Positions 24,071 through 33,054 of a stretch of 64,000 nucleotides of DNA are shown here, piece by piece. A program made the translations under genes and the position numbers. Below the pieces are notes generated by a model, which saw only the letters and a list, made by a program, of their open reading frames with translations, was not told the DNA's origin and did not search any database. The stretch's first letter is position 1. Every line of letters starts with the position of its first letter. The stretch is from Planctomycetota bacterium (GTDB lineage: Bacteria > Planctomycetota > B15-G4 > SIAN01), in the NCBI GenBank assembly GCA_028289345.1, contig JANQQL010000028.1:62001-126000 (forward strand). Reading direction: 5' to 3'.

Positions 24071-26397
24071 AGACGGTAAGGTTCCTGCGGCTGACCTTGG
24101 GTGCTCGCCTGCTGCTGGTTCTCCTCGGCGTGGTCACTGCCACGACCGTGCTCACCCTTCTGCTCCAGGATCGCTCGTTGCAATCCGACTTGGAACGGTT
24201 GGCGCGAAGCCGGCTGCAAGAAGCCAGTGAGGTCGCCGAGCAGCTGATCCAGGAAGCTCTGGAAACCCAGCTCGAACGCTACGAGGCGATTGCCGCCACC
24301 CCCCAGTTCCAGGCCAACGTCGAGTCACGCCATGTTCCGACCTTGTCGCATTTCGCCCAGGAGATCGTCGAGCAGCAACCCGAGACCGCGGTGTTCTTCT
24401 TCGATCCTCAGGGGAAGATCCTCGCGGGCAACGACCCACACGGACTTGCCGAGTCCGCCCACCGGGCACTCGCGTCGGCTCGAACCGCGAACGGATCGGC
24501 GGCTCGATCCCACACTTCCCTAGTGGAGCATCATCAGCGCCTGTACTCGCTGACTTCGGTGCCTTGGGGAGAGCTTGAGTTTGCGGGGGCCTTGGTGTGC
24601 TTAGAGCCCGTCGACTTGGCTCAACTCGAAAAGTGGTCGAAGATCTGCCGCGCCTCACTCGTCGTCGAACCCGCGGTCGACACCGAGGCCCTGACGCTCC
24701 CCATTCGAGACTTCGGGAAGCGGGAACTACAGGTTGCGACATCCCTTCAGGCCGAACGCAAAGCCCTGGCCAATTCTCGAACCAACCTACTAATGGCCGC
24801 CCTCGTGAGTGTCAGTCTGGCCGCGGCGGTGAGCGTTCTCCTCGCCCGCCACTTCGTGCGTCCGATTCGTGCGATCCAGTCCGCCACGGAACGAATCGCT
24901 GCGGGGGACTTTCAGTTTCGATTGGAAGTGAATCGTCAAGATGAACTGGGCGACGTGGCGCAAGCCTGGAACCTGATGCTGGACGGCTTGAATCGCAACA
25001 TCCGCAAGCGCATTCGGGCAGAGAAGAAGTTCCAACACTTGGCCCAGTTCGACGGCCTCACCGGCCTGGCCAACCGCCGCCAGATGGAAGAAACACTGAC
25101 CGCATGGCTCGAGGAAGAGAAAGCCGAAGCCCCCGGGGGATCGCCTCTCACCAGCCTCGCAATCCTGCACGTCGACCTGGATCGATTCCAGGACGTCCAC
25201 GAGACATTCGGTCATGCCAGCGGAGACTCGCTGCTTCGTGAGGTTTCCCGTCGGTTCAAGACCGTCGTCCAAGAAGCGAGTTCGGCGCCCACACTGCTGG
25301 CTCGAACGGAGAGTGACGAATTCGTCTGGGTTGTTCCTCAGATCAGCGACCGCACCCAAGTCGATCGCCTGGCTCAGAGTCTGCTGAGCGCACTGGAACC
25401 CTCCTTCGCCGTGGAAGATCAGGAAATCGCTCTTGGCGCCAGTCTCGGAATCGCCATGTTCCCCGACGACGCAGACGACGCGGAGACGTTGCTGCGCTAC
25501 GCCGCCATGGCCGTCGCTCAAGCAAAGAATCAGGGCGGCAACATCTACGCTTTCTACACCGACTCCTTGCCCCGAATCGCGTCCAAGCGCCTCGCCCTCG
25601 AGAACCAGCTGCGGCGCGCGCTGGAAGACCAAGAGTTCGATCTGCACTACCAACCCAAGGTGCAGCTCTCGACCGGAAAGATCGCCGGCTTCGAAGCCCT
25701 CTTGCGCTGGCACAGTCCGGAACACGGGTTCGTGAACCCCGCTGAGTTCGTGCCGTTGGCGGAGGAAACCGGGGCGATCGTTCCCATCGGCGAATGGGCG
25801 CTTCGTCAGGCGGTTCAGCAGTCCTTGACCTGGCAGGAGGTCGGGCTTCCCGCGGTGCCGATCTCGGTCAACGTGTCGGCCCGGCAAGTCGAGGAACGCG
25901 CCGACCTGGTCAGCTTCGTCGCCGATCTCTTGGCAGAGTCAGGACTGGACCCGCGTCTGCTCGATCTGGAGATCACCGAGAGTTCCTTGCTACGAGATCA
26001 AGAGGGCTCGGTGGAGCTGTTCCATCGCCTGCGGGCTTTGGGAGTCACCCTTTCCCTGGACGATTTCGGCACTGGGTATTCGTCCCTCGCCTATTTGCGA
26101 CAGCTTCCGGTTGACACACTGAAGGTCGACCGAGCGTTCGTTCCCGGCACGGACTCGGGCGACGAAGACGCCAAGCTCATTGGTTCGATCATCGCCATGG
26201 CCAAGGTCCTCAACCTCAAAGTGGTCGTGGAAGGCGTGGAAACCTGGAAGCAACGACGCTTCCTGGAAGCGATGGGCTGTGACCAGATTCAAGGGTACGT
26301 GTTCAGCGAACCCGTGGATGGCGCGGGAGCCGAAGAGCTCCTTCGCAAGAAGCGCCTGACCATGCGACGCAAGAAGGCGGTGAAGGCAGAGCCGTAG
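24067..26397 (+). CDS. Membrane GGDEF-EAL protein with degenerate GGDEF motif
   Basis: The 776-residue product has transmembrane helices at about 11-33 and 235-255 flanking an extracytoplasmic sensing region, a HAMP-like segment (HFVRPIRAIQSATERIAAGDF), a GGDEF domain (about 330-475) and an EAL domain (about 500-760). The signature GGDEF reads ESDEF at about 415-419, so cyclic-di-GMP synthesis is probably lost. The EAL domain looks intact: FEALLRW near 541 and LDDFGTGYSSLAYL, with the conserved metal-binding acidic residues. It is therefore most likely a c-di-GMP phosphodiesterase, with the GGDEF domain possibly sensing GTP. I chose the ATG at 24067, which overlaps the stop of the cupredoxin gene as ATGA. 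Confidence 0.88.
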   Translation: MKTVRFLRLTLGARLLLVLLGVVTATTVLTLLLQDRSLQSDLERLARSRLQEASEVAEQLIQEALETQLERYEAIAATPQFQANVESRHVPTLSHFAQEIVEQQPETAVFFFDPQGKILAGNDPHGLAESAHRALASARTANGSAARSHTSLVEHHQRLYSLTSVPWGELEFAGALVCLEPVDLAQLEKWSKICRASLVVEPAVDTEALTLPIRDFGKRELQVATSLQAERKALANSRTNLLMAALVSVSLAAAVSVLLARHFVRPIRAIQSATERIAAGDFQFRLEVNRQDELGDVAQAWNLMLDGLNRNIRKRIRAEKKFQHLAQFDGLTGLANRRQMEETLTAWLEEEKAEAPGGSPLTSLAILHVDLDRFQDVHETFGHASGDSLLREVSRRFKTVVQEASSAPTLLARTESDEFVWVVPQISDRTQVDRLAQSLLSALEPSFAVEDQEIALGASLGIAMFPDDADDAETLLRYAAMAVAQAKNQGGNIYAFYTDSLPRIASKRLALENQLRRALEDQEFDLHYQPKVQLSTGKIAGFEALLRWHSPEHGFVNPAEFVPLAEETGAIVPIGEWALRQAVQQSLTWQEVGLPAVPISVNVSARQVEERADLVSFVADLLAESGLDPRLLDLEITESSLLRDQEGSVELFHRLRALGVTLSLDDFGTGYSSLAYLRQLPVDTLKVDRAFVPGTDSGDEDAKLIGSIIAMAKVLNLKVVVEGVETWKQRRFLEAMGCDQIQGYVFSEPVDGAGAEELLRKKRLTMRRKKAVKAEP

Positions 26398-26433
26398 AGC
26401 CAGCCGGTTCCGCCAGGGTTGCGGACCTCGGGC

Positions 26434-27384
26434 TCAGTTCAACTCGTGGACCGACATTCCCTGCATGCGGTACAAGCTCTCGATCACTCCGGTTTCATCT
26501 TTGACGGGCCCGACTTCCAGGGTCCCGACCACGAGCACGCTGCCATAGGACAAGGTCTCGAGAGGCTTGTCTTCTGGCATGTCGACTCGAATCCACTCGT
26601 TCACCGCCGGCATCGAACCGAAACAGCATTCCCCGAAAGAACCGGTCAGGAGGAACTTGGGAATGACTCCGTCCTTCATGCCAAGCGGTTGAATGTAGCC
26701 TTCGATCGCAACTCGAGTCCCGTTCAGGTTGCGAACGAACTCGGGAATTCCCTCCAGAGATGGGGCTTCCTCGTTTTCGGAGCCGTCCACTTCCGCGACC
26801 GGCTCTTCCCCTTCGGAGTCGGCAGGCTCGACGGCCGCGGGGGTGCTCCCGGCTTCCGGATCGGCCTCGGTCACCGCCGCCAACGAGGGTGTGCTTTCCT
26901 CCGCAGAGGCGTCCGCGGCGAGCTCGGACGAATCGTCCGTCGCATTCGCAGCTTTCGGATTTTCCCCCTCCGTGTCCGTCGTTTCTGGATCCGCGGACGA
27001 GACCTCCGTGTCGGGAGCGTCCCACGGCGAATCCGTGAAGGAACCGGAAGCTCCCCCGTAGCCGCGATGAGGATCCAGGAACTGGCCCTGAGATCCGTCG
27101 TCGTAGTAGAACGATGCCAGCTTGTAGAAGCTCACCACCGTGGCTTCTGAATCCGTCGCAATCTTCTCGATGGCAGCTTTGCGCTTCGCCATCTGGATCT
27201 TCCAGCGAGGAATCCGGGTTTCCTTGGTTTCCTCTTTGTCGGCGTCACTGTCGATCGCCGCGCCGCGGATCACTCCGCCGGAGGACGAGTCGGAGTCCTC
27301 CGAAGATCCGCAGCCCGAGGTCATCACCAGAAGCACGGGGGCCAGCAGCGGAAGCAAGAAGTTCTTGGCGGCTCGGAAACTCAT
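26434..27384 (-). CDS. DUF3299 lipoprotein
   Basis: The 316-residue product has a signal peptide with lipobox (MTSGC, Cys24), a long acidic, Ser/Glu/Ala-rich low-complexity region (about residues 90-215) and a C-terminal DUF3299 domain beginning at about 220: NGTRVAIEGYIQPLGMKDG, then FLLTGSFGECCFGSMP with the paired cysteines typical of the family, then the VNEWIRVDM segment. DUF3299 proteins are exported, of unknown function, and are commonly encoded near ABC/FtsX exporters and metal-binding proteins. It is the last gene of a four-gene unit with 7 bp to the His-rich gene. The ATG at 27384 fits the signal peptide better than upstream starts. Confidence 0.82.
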   Translation of the reverse strand: MSFRAAKNFLLPLLAPVLLVMTSGCGSSEDSDSSSGGVIRGAAIDSDADKEETKETRIPRWKIQMAKRKAAIEKIATDSEATVVSFYKLASFYYDDGSQGQFLDPHRGYGGASGSFTDSPWDAPDTEVSSADPETTDTEGENPKAANATDDSSELAADASAEESTPSLAAVTEADPEAGSTPAAVEPADSEGEEPVAEVDGSENEEAPSLEGIPEFVRNLNGTRVAIEGYIQPLGMKDGVIPKFLLTGSFGECCFGSMPAVNEWIRVDMPEDKPLETLSYGSVLVVGTLEVGPVKDETGVIESLYRMQGMSVHELN

Positions 27385-27391
27385 GATCGTC

Positions 27392-27907
27392 TCACTCTTG
27401 GGAGGCATCCGCTCTTTCGTCGATGCCATCCGGATAGCTCACGGCCAGGTTCGAGAAAGCCCGTCCACGAACTTCGAGCTTCTCCAGGGCGCCGGCAAAG
27501 CTCGAAACCCCCTCCAACAAGGCACTCTTGACCTTGAACTCAGAGCTGTCACCCACGGTTTCGCCGGTCAGCGCATTGGCCACCGCGTCGAGAGTCACGG
27601 TCCCCGGAGGATCGGTCAGAACGAGTTTCAGGGTCTCTTGGGTGACGCGCAATGCCCCTTCCGCTTCCTCGTCCAAGATGTACGCGCGCAGGGTCCCGTC
27701 GCTGGAATCCAGGACGAGCTCGAAATGCGCGTATTCGGCACCAACGACCATCAACGCTCCCCCGTGGGGAGCCACGTGGTCGTGACCCGCGTGGTCGTCG
27801 TGATGATCTTCTCCGTGATCGTGATCGTGCGGATGAGCATGGTCGTGACCATGCTCGCCCCCACATCCGGTGCCCCCCAAACAAGCCAAAAGTACCCAGC
27901 GACGCAT
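27392..27907 (-). CDS. Histidine-rich metal-binding lipoprotein
   Basis: The 171-residue product has a signal peptide with lipobox (GGTGC, Cys15) followed by a His/Asp-rich tract (residues 18-47, HGHDHAHPHDHDHG and HDDHAGHDH), characteristic of zinc, nickel or copper buffering proteins. The remainder is a beta-rich domain without known motif. It lies between an FtsX permease gene and a DUF3299 gene with short gaps (18 and 7 bp), so it belongs to the exporter operon. A metal-sequestering role is an inference from composition and context. Confidence 0.78.
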   Translation of the reverse strand: MRRWVLLACLGGTGCGGEHGHDHAHPHDHDHGEDHHDDHAGHDHVAPHGGALMVVGAEYAHFELVLDSSDGTLRAYILDEEAEGALRVTQETLKLVLTDPPGTVTLDAVANALTGETVGDSSEFKVKSALLEGVSSFAGALEKLEVRGRAFSNLAVSYPDGIDERADASQE

Positions 27908-27925
27908 GATGGCTTCCGCTCCTCG

Positions 27926-29182
27926 TCAGGATGTCGGTGAGAGATTGTCTGCGACGTGCGTCCGATACGCCTTCATCGCGGGAACCATGCCGGCCAGCGC
28001 CCCCAGCAACATCATGGCCAGGGGCGTCCAAAGGAGCGCGGGATGAAACGCCAAAGCGCTCAAGACCACTCCTGTCCGACCTTGAATGAGATTTGCCGAC
28101 GCCAACAGGATTCCTGACTGCACCAGGACGCCGACCAGGGATCCCATCGCCGCAATGGTCACCGCCTCGAGGACGATGACGGAAAACACCGTCCCACGTC
28201 GAGCTCCCAGAGCGCGGAGAATCGCAAACTCTCGGCGTCGCTCGTTCATGGTGTTGTACAGACTGATGAGCACGGAAAGCATGGCCACGAGCACCACCAG
28301 GTAGGCCACCACTTCCAGGATCTTGTTCATCCACCCCATTTTTTCGAACAGCTCCGCCATGACCGCTCCGATGGGCCAAGCCAGTGTCGCAGCCGTGCCC
28401 TGTTGGTTGATCATCCGGGACAGCTGAATTCCGGCCTGGGGCGAGCGGAACTTCAACATCACCGCGCTGACTTCCTTGAATTCGTCTGGGATCTCTTCTC
28501 CCGCCTTGGCGCGGAACTCTTCTTCTTGATTTTTGCCGCGAAGGACGTGGCCGCCCAGCCGGAAGATCCCTTCCAATGGAATCCACACGACCCGGTCCGA
28601 CGGCGAACCCGTCGGCTCCAGGATGCCGACCACCACATACTCCTCGGCGTGACGCTGATCTTCCTGGAACTGGAAGCCGTGATAGGGAGAGAACTTGTCG
28701 CCGCGCTTCAGCCCCGTGCGTTCCGCCACCAGACTGCCAATCACCGCCTCGCGATAGCGAGGATCGAACACCTGCCCGGAGCGCGTCTTCATCCGCTGTC
28801 CCTGGCGGTACTCGAACTCGGTGAAGATCTCGGGAGTCGTCCCGACGATTCGGAAGCCGCGATAGTTGTCCCCCACGGCGTAGGGAATCGCCAGTTCCAC
28901 CCGCGGATCCGAGCGAATCTGTTGGTACAGGTCCCAAGGGATGTTGCCGGGGGAGGTTTCCAGGTGAAACACGGTGTTGAGGACGAGTTGCAAATCGCTC
29001 CCTCGGGCTCCGAGCACCGCGTCAAAGCCAACATTCCCTCCGGTGAAGGCACGAGTCGCCTGACGATTGACGTTGAACAACGCCATCACCAATCCGCTGC
29101 CTAAGGCCAACGCCAGGATGGTCAGCACCGAGGAGACGGCGTGCTGGGACAAACTCCGGCGAACGATGAGAAAGCGAGTCAC
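27926..29182 (-). CDS. MacB/FtsX-type ABC transporter permease
   Basis: The 418-residue product has one N-terminal helix (about 20-37), a large extracytoplasmic MacB-like domain (about 38-285), and three C-terminal helices of the FtsX domain (about 292-312, 330-355, 378-400). This is the topology of MacB/LolCE-type permeases, which extract or transport lipids, lipoproteins or other substrates from the outer leaflet. It has no fused ATPase. It overlaps the ATP-binding-protein gene by 4 nt (ATGA) and is followed by the His-rich lipoprotein gene. The substrate is not known; the neighbours suggest metal or lipoprotein handling. Confidence 0.9.
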   Translation of the reverse strand: MTRFLIVRRSLSQHAVSSVLTILALALGSGLVMALFNVNRQATRAFTGGNVGFDAVLGARGSDLQLVLNTVFHLETSPGNIPWDLYQQIRSDPRVELAIPYAVGDNYRGFRIVGTTPEIFTEFEYRQGQRMKTRSGQVFDPRYREAVIGSLVAERTGLKRGDKFSPYHGFQFQEDQRHAEEYVVVGILEPTGSPSDRVVWIPLEGIFRLGGHVLRGKNQEEEFRAKAGEEIPDEFKEVSAVMLKFRSPQAGIQLSRMINQQGTAATLAWPIGAVMAELFEKMGWMNKILEVVAYLVVLVAMLSVLISLYNTMNERRREFAILRALGARRGTVFSVIVLEAVTIAAMGSLVGVLVQSGILLASANLIQGRTGVVLSALAFHPALLWTPLAMMLLGALAGMVPAMKAYRTHVADNLSPTS

Positions 29183-29859
29183 GCGGTCGTTCCGTGCTGG
29201 GCCTGGTTCAATTCGGAGAGGTCGAGGTTCTCTTCCATCTGCTCGAGGATCGCCGGGTCGTGACTGACCAAGAGCAAGGCAGCTCCTTGTTCCCGACAGA
29301 CGCCAGACAAGAGTCCCATCGCCTGCATGGCATGGGCGGGATCCAGATTGCCGGTCGGCTCGTCGGCAAGGACCAGGCGGGGCCGATTGGCCAGGGCCCG
29401 GGCCACCGCCACGCGCTGCTGCTGTCCGACGGAAAGCTGCCGGGGCCGGTGGTGCAATCGATCCCCCATGCCCAATCTCTGCAGCAACTGGGTCGCTGCC
29501 CCGACGTCCGCCTTGCCCCCGAACATCATCCCGAGCAAGACATTTTCGAGCGCCGAATAGCCCTGCAAGAGATGGAAGCTCTGAAACACGTAACCGAGCT
29601 GCTCGGCGCGAATCCGGTCACGGTTCGCTTCGGAGCAGGACTGGAGGTCGGTGCCGTCCAACAAAACCTGGCCGGAGTCCGCCTTCAGGATTCCGGCGAT
29701 CAGGTGAAGCAGGGTGGTCTTTCCCGAACCACTGCGTCCTGCCAGACCGACTTGGCGTGACTCTTCGACCGCCAAGTGAGGCACCTCCAGGATCGCGACC
29801 TCTTGGCCGTCTGGTTGCCGGTACCCCTTCTTCAGATTTCGAATCTCGAGCAGCGCCAT
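29179..29859 (-). CDS. ABC transporter ATP-binding protein (MacB/LolD type)
   Basis: The 226-residue product has all ABC ATPase motifs: Walker A GRSGSGKT (41-48), Q-loop in YVFQSFHLL, signature LSVGQQQR (about 141-148), Walker B LVLADEPTGN (about 161-170) and the H-loop VSHD. The LSVGQQQRVAVARAL and ADEPTGNLD blocks are those of the LolD/MacB family that energises FtsX-type permeases. I chose the ATG at 29859; the open frame continues upstream, but with a non-protein-like, Arg-rich sequence. It heads a minus-strand unit of four genes, overlapping the permease gene by 4 nt. Confidence 0.92.
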   Translation of the reverse strand: MALLEIRNLKKGYRQPDGQEVAILEVPHLAVEESRQVGLAGRSGSGKTTLLHLIAGILKADSGQVLLDGTDLQSCSEANRDRIRAEQLGYVFQSFHLLQGYSALENVLLGMMFGGKADVGAATQLLQRLGMGDRLHHRPRQLSVGQQQRVAVARALANRPRLVLADEPTGNLDPAHAMQAMGLLSGVCREQGAALLLVSHDPAILEQMEENLDLSELNQAQHGTTA

Positions 29860-30367
29860 GGCGTCCTGAGTTCCTGGCGTTTTGCGGCTTCGCGAGCGCC
29901 GTCGTCTTGTTTTCACCGCTTCCCAGCAAGCCAGAGATCTTAACCCGGAGGCGCTCCCCACTCTCTGCGAAACGCGGTTCCTGTCATCGCGGCATGGGCC
30001 CATCGGGAACCTTTCTCGCGGTCCCGATGATCGGCAGGCGCAACCTCGAACGGAAAACAAATCCCTCCCACGGAGAAGCGGGTGAATGGCGCTCCCGGAT
30101 CCACAAGGCCGGGGGGATCACCAGACGAAGACTTTGCAAGTGATCCGCGAATCGTGAGGGGACCGTGGAGTCGCAAGCACCATCGAGCGTCCCCGGCAAA
30201 TCTTTTCCCGAGCCGTCAACAGTGACACTTCTCCGGGCTACTCATCTCTGCTCCCCGCCCCCTTGGCGAAACACTCTCCCGCTTCGACTCATCCCCCCTT
30301 GCTCTCCATTCCTCAGCTCCTCCCCTTGGGGAAATGATCGAGCAATGCAACGACTGACGAAACTCCC
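29860..30367. other. Intergenic between divergent operons, nothing identified
   Basis: This 508-base region separates the divergent ABC-exporter and envelope-glycan units. No frame is protein-like, and no repeat or T-tailed hairpin was found; two open frames reach into the flanking genes only because of high GC content. Small palindromes such as TCCCCTTGGGGA (about 30324-30335) are present but unremarkable. It presumably holds divergent promoters. Confidence 0.5.
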
Positions 30368-31729
30368 ATGTCGCATTTGACCATTCTTGGCGGTGGTCCC
30401 GCCGGAATTGCCATTGGCTACTACGGCCACCGGCAGGGCCACTCCTTTTCGATTCATGAAAAACTCCCTGACTTCGGGGGCCTGTGTCGCACTCTTCGCT
30501 TTGGCGACCACCGGTATGACACGGGTGCACATCGACTCCATGATCAGTTCCCCGCAGTGACGGCAGACCTGAAACAACTGATGGGCGACGAGTTGGTCCC
30601 CGTGACCTCTCCGAGCAAGATCTACGAAAACGGCAAGTCCATCGACTTTCCACCGACGCCGCTCAATCTGCTGCGCTCGACCAGTATCCCTCAACTCGGC
30701 ACCACGGTCTTCGACCTCCTGCGGGCTCGTCTGCGTCGTGGAGAGGACCGTTCCTTCGAAGACTTCGCGACCCGGAAGTTCGGTCGCTCCCTGGCACGGC
30801 GGTTCTTGATGAACTACTCGGAAAAAGTCTGGGGCTATCCGTCTCGCGAACTCGCTCCCGAGGTGTCGACCAAGCGCCTGTCGGGAATGACTCTGGGCAC
30901 CCTGGTTCGAGAGCTGTTGTTTCCCCAAAAGAAAGCCGATCACATCGACGGCACATTCCTCTATCCCCTCGGCGGCTACGGGCGGATCATGGACGCCCTG
31001 CTGGAAACCCTTCCCCAAGAATCGTTGCGCCCCGAGGAAGAGGTGACGGGGTTTTCGCTGCGCCATGGGCGAGTCGAACGCATCGACTTCGGCTCCGGCG
31101 ACAGCATTCTGGAACCAGAACACGTGGTCTCGACGCTTCCGCTGACCGCCCTGGTCCGACTGCTTCGCGACCAACTTCCGGCCGACGTCGTGGACGCGGC
31201 CCGGTCGTTGCGATTCCGTAGTTTGAGACTGTTTGTCTTGAAACTGAATCGCCCGCGCATTTCCAACAATGCGACGATCTACTTTCCCCATCAGGACTTC
31301 GTCATCACTCGCATTCATGAGCCGAAGAATCGATCGGAACGAATGGCGCCACCCCACGAGACGTCCTTGGTCGTGGAAGTTCCTCATTTCAATGGGGACG
31401 AGATCCACTCCTTGGAAACCGGGCGCCTTCTGGACCGGGTGCTGGTGGAGCTGGTCGACAGCGGAATGATCGAACGCGGCGAGGTTTTGGACACGCGGCA
31501 CCACTTCCTGCCGGCCGCCTATCCGGTCTACCGATTGGACTACCAACACGCCGTGGCCAAGATCCGCGAAGGCCTGGCCCCCATCGAAAACCTGACCACC
31601 CTCGGGCGAGGAGGCCTTTTCTTTTACAGTCACCTGCACCACCAATTGGACTGGGCCCGACGTTTCGTCGATTCCTTGGACCTGCCGGAAGCCGCCACCG
31701 AGTCGTCATGGCCATCGACTTTCGCCTGA
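30368..31729 (+). CDS. FAD-dependent oxidoreductase, UDP-galactopyranose-mutase / protoporphyrinogen-oxidase-like
   Basis: The 453-residue product begins with a dinucleotide-binding GGGPAG motif (residues 8-13) and a FGGLCRT segment, followed by an amine-oxidase-fold body. The LDYQHAV region near the end and the ENLTTLGRGGLFFYSHLHHQLDWA segment are typical of the polysaccharide-associated flavoproteins annotated as NAD(P)-binding protein or UDP-galactopyranose-mutase-like. The reaction cannot be stated. It overlaps the CapK-like ligase gene by 22 nt, which suggests shared involvement in surface glycan synthesis. Confidence 0.8.
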   Translation: MSHLTILGGGPAGIAIGYYGHRQGHSFSIHEKLPDFGGLCRTLRFGDHRYDTGAHRLHDQFPAVTADLKQLMGDELVPVTSPSKIYENGKSIDFPPTPLNLLRSTSIPQLGTTVFDLLRARLRRGEDRSFEDFATRKFGRSLARRFLMNYSEKVWGYPSRELAPEVSTKRLSGMTLGTLVRELLFPQKKADHIDGTFLYPLGGYGRIMDALLETLPQESLRPEEEVTGFSLRHGRVERIDFGSGDSILEPEHVVSTLPLTALVRLLRDQLPADVVDAARSLRFRSLRLFVLKLNRPRISNNATIYFPHQDFVITRIHEPKNRSERMAPPHETSLVVEVPHFNGDEIHSLETGRLLDRVLVELVDSGMIERGEVLDTRHHFLPAAYPVYRLDYQHAVAKIREGLAPIENLTTLGRGGLFFYSHLHHQLDWARRFVDSLDLPEAATESSWPSTFA

Positions 31730-33054
31730 GAGACTTCGCCTATCCGCTCACGATTGTGAGTCTGCGGAGACAGCTGGAACGATCCCAGTGGCTCCCGCCA
31801 GACGAACTGCGTCATGAACAAGACCAACGGCTGCGTCAGACCATCGCCCACGCGTATGCCCAGGTCCCCTTCTACCGTCGCCTGTTGGACGAGCGAGGTC
31901 TGCGTCCCACAGACTTCGAGAGTGCTCAGGATCTCTCTCGACTTCCGGTCCTGGACAAAGCCACGGTCCGCGATCAGGCCTCAAACTTCCACGCTCGAAA
32001 CTCGTGGAAGCATCTTCCCAAGCCTCATCAAACCAGCGGTACCACCGGCTCGCCCCTGAGCTTCCTCCTGGACAAACGCTCCAACTCTCTGGAGTTCGCC
32101 TACTACTGGCGTCACTGGAGCTGGCTCGGCTTTCGTCTTGGTGATCCGGTGGGTGAACTCGGCACGAAACACTTCCTGACCCGTCCCGCACTGGTCGACC
32201 GCGAGTTTCACTGGCAAGCTCCGCTGCGCCGCCTGATGCTCAACGCCAACCGGCTTCAGGCAGACTCGGTGCGAGTCATGGTGTCGGCCCTGCGCGCACG
32301 GCGAGTCCGTTTCTTGAAAGGGCTGGCCTCGGCCCTCTACTTCTTCGCTCAGTGCGTGGAAGAAGCCGGCGAGTCCTTGCCACTGCAGGGCGTGTTCTCG
32401 ACCGGAGAAAAACTGACACCGGCGTTCCGTCGGCGCATCGAGTCGGTCCTGGGTTGCCGAGTGCTGGACTCCTATGGGCACATGGAGCGGACCGTGGCCA
32501 TCGCCGAGTGTCCGCAGGGCGGGTACCACGTCAATGACGACTACGGTGTGCTCGAGCTCTTGGACCCCAGCCCCGATCCCTCTCCGTCGAGTCCCCCGGG
32601 AACCACCATCGCTCGCGCGGTCGGAACCTCCCTCTACAACCGGGCCATGCCGCTGATTCGTTACGACATCGGTGACCACATCGAATTGCGCCCTTCGTGT
32701 TCTCCTTGTCCCTGTGGGCGCACTCTACCGCTGGTACAAGGCGTTCGCGGCCGAGCCCAAGACGTGGTCGTGACTCCCGATGGACGCGTTGCCACCGCCC
32801 TGTTCATCCTTCCGGAACTCGTCGAAGGAGTCGGCTTCGCTCAGTTCCTCCAAGAGCGCAGAAATCGTCTGGAGGTGCGAGTGGTTCCCTCGATCGGCTG
32901 GAACGAACGCCAACAACAGGCGTTGCTGGGGCACCTCCACCACGCCCTTGGGGACTCGATCGAAGTCGAGCTGGCGTTGATCGACCCCAAGGATGTCGTC
33001 CAAGACCCCTCGGGAAAGCGTCCGGTGGTCGTCTCTGCGGTCACGGCGGACTGA
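31708..33054 (+). CDS. CapK/PaaK-type adenylate-forming protein
   Basis: The 448-residue product is a phenylacetate-CoA-ligase-family (CapK) protein: the phosphate-binding loop QTSGTTGSPLSFLLDK, the VLDSYGHMERTVAIAEC segment, and IRYDIGD near residue 320. CapK homologues occur in capsule and exopolysaccharide clusters and probably activate a carboxylic acid for transfer to a sugar or lipid. The ATG at 31708 lies within the oxidoreductase gene, consistent with coupling. Its 3' end overlaps the convergent GT-C gene by 14 nt. Confidence 0.85.
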   Translation: MAIDFRLRDFAYPLTIVSLRRQLERSQWLPPDELRHEQDQRLRQTIAHAYAQVPFYRRLLDERGLRPTDFESAQDLSRLPVLDKATVRDQASNFHARNSWKHLPKPHQTSGTTGSPLSFLLDKRSNSLEFAYYWRHWSWLGFRLGDPVGELGTKHFLTRPALVDREFHWQAPLRRLMLNANRLQADSVRVMVSALRARRVRFLKGLASALYFFAQCVEEAGESLPLQGVFSTGEKLTPAFRRRIESVLGCRVLDSYGHMERTVAIAECPQGGYHVNDDYGVLELLDPSPDPSPSSPPGTTIARAVGTSLYNRAMPLIRYDIGDHIELRPSCSPCPCGRTLPLVQGVRGRAQDVVVTPDGRVATALFILPELVEGVGFAQFLQERRNRLEVRVVPSIGWNERQQQALLGHLHHALGDSIEVELALIDPKDVVQDPSGKRPVVVSAVTAD

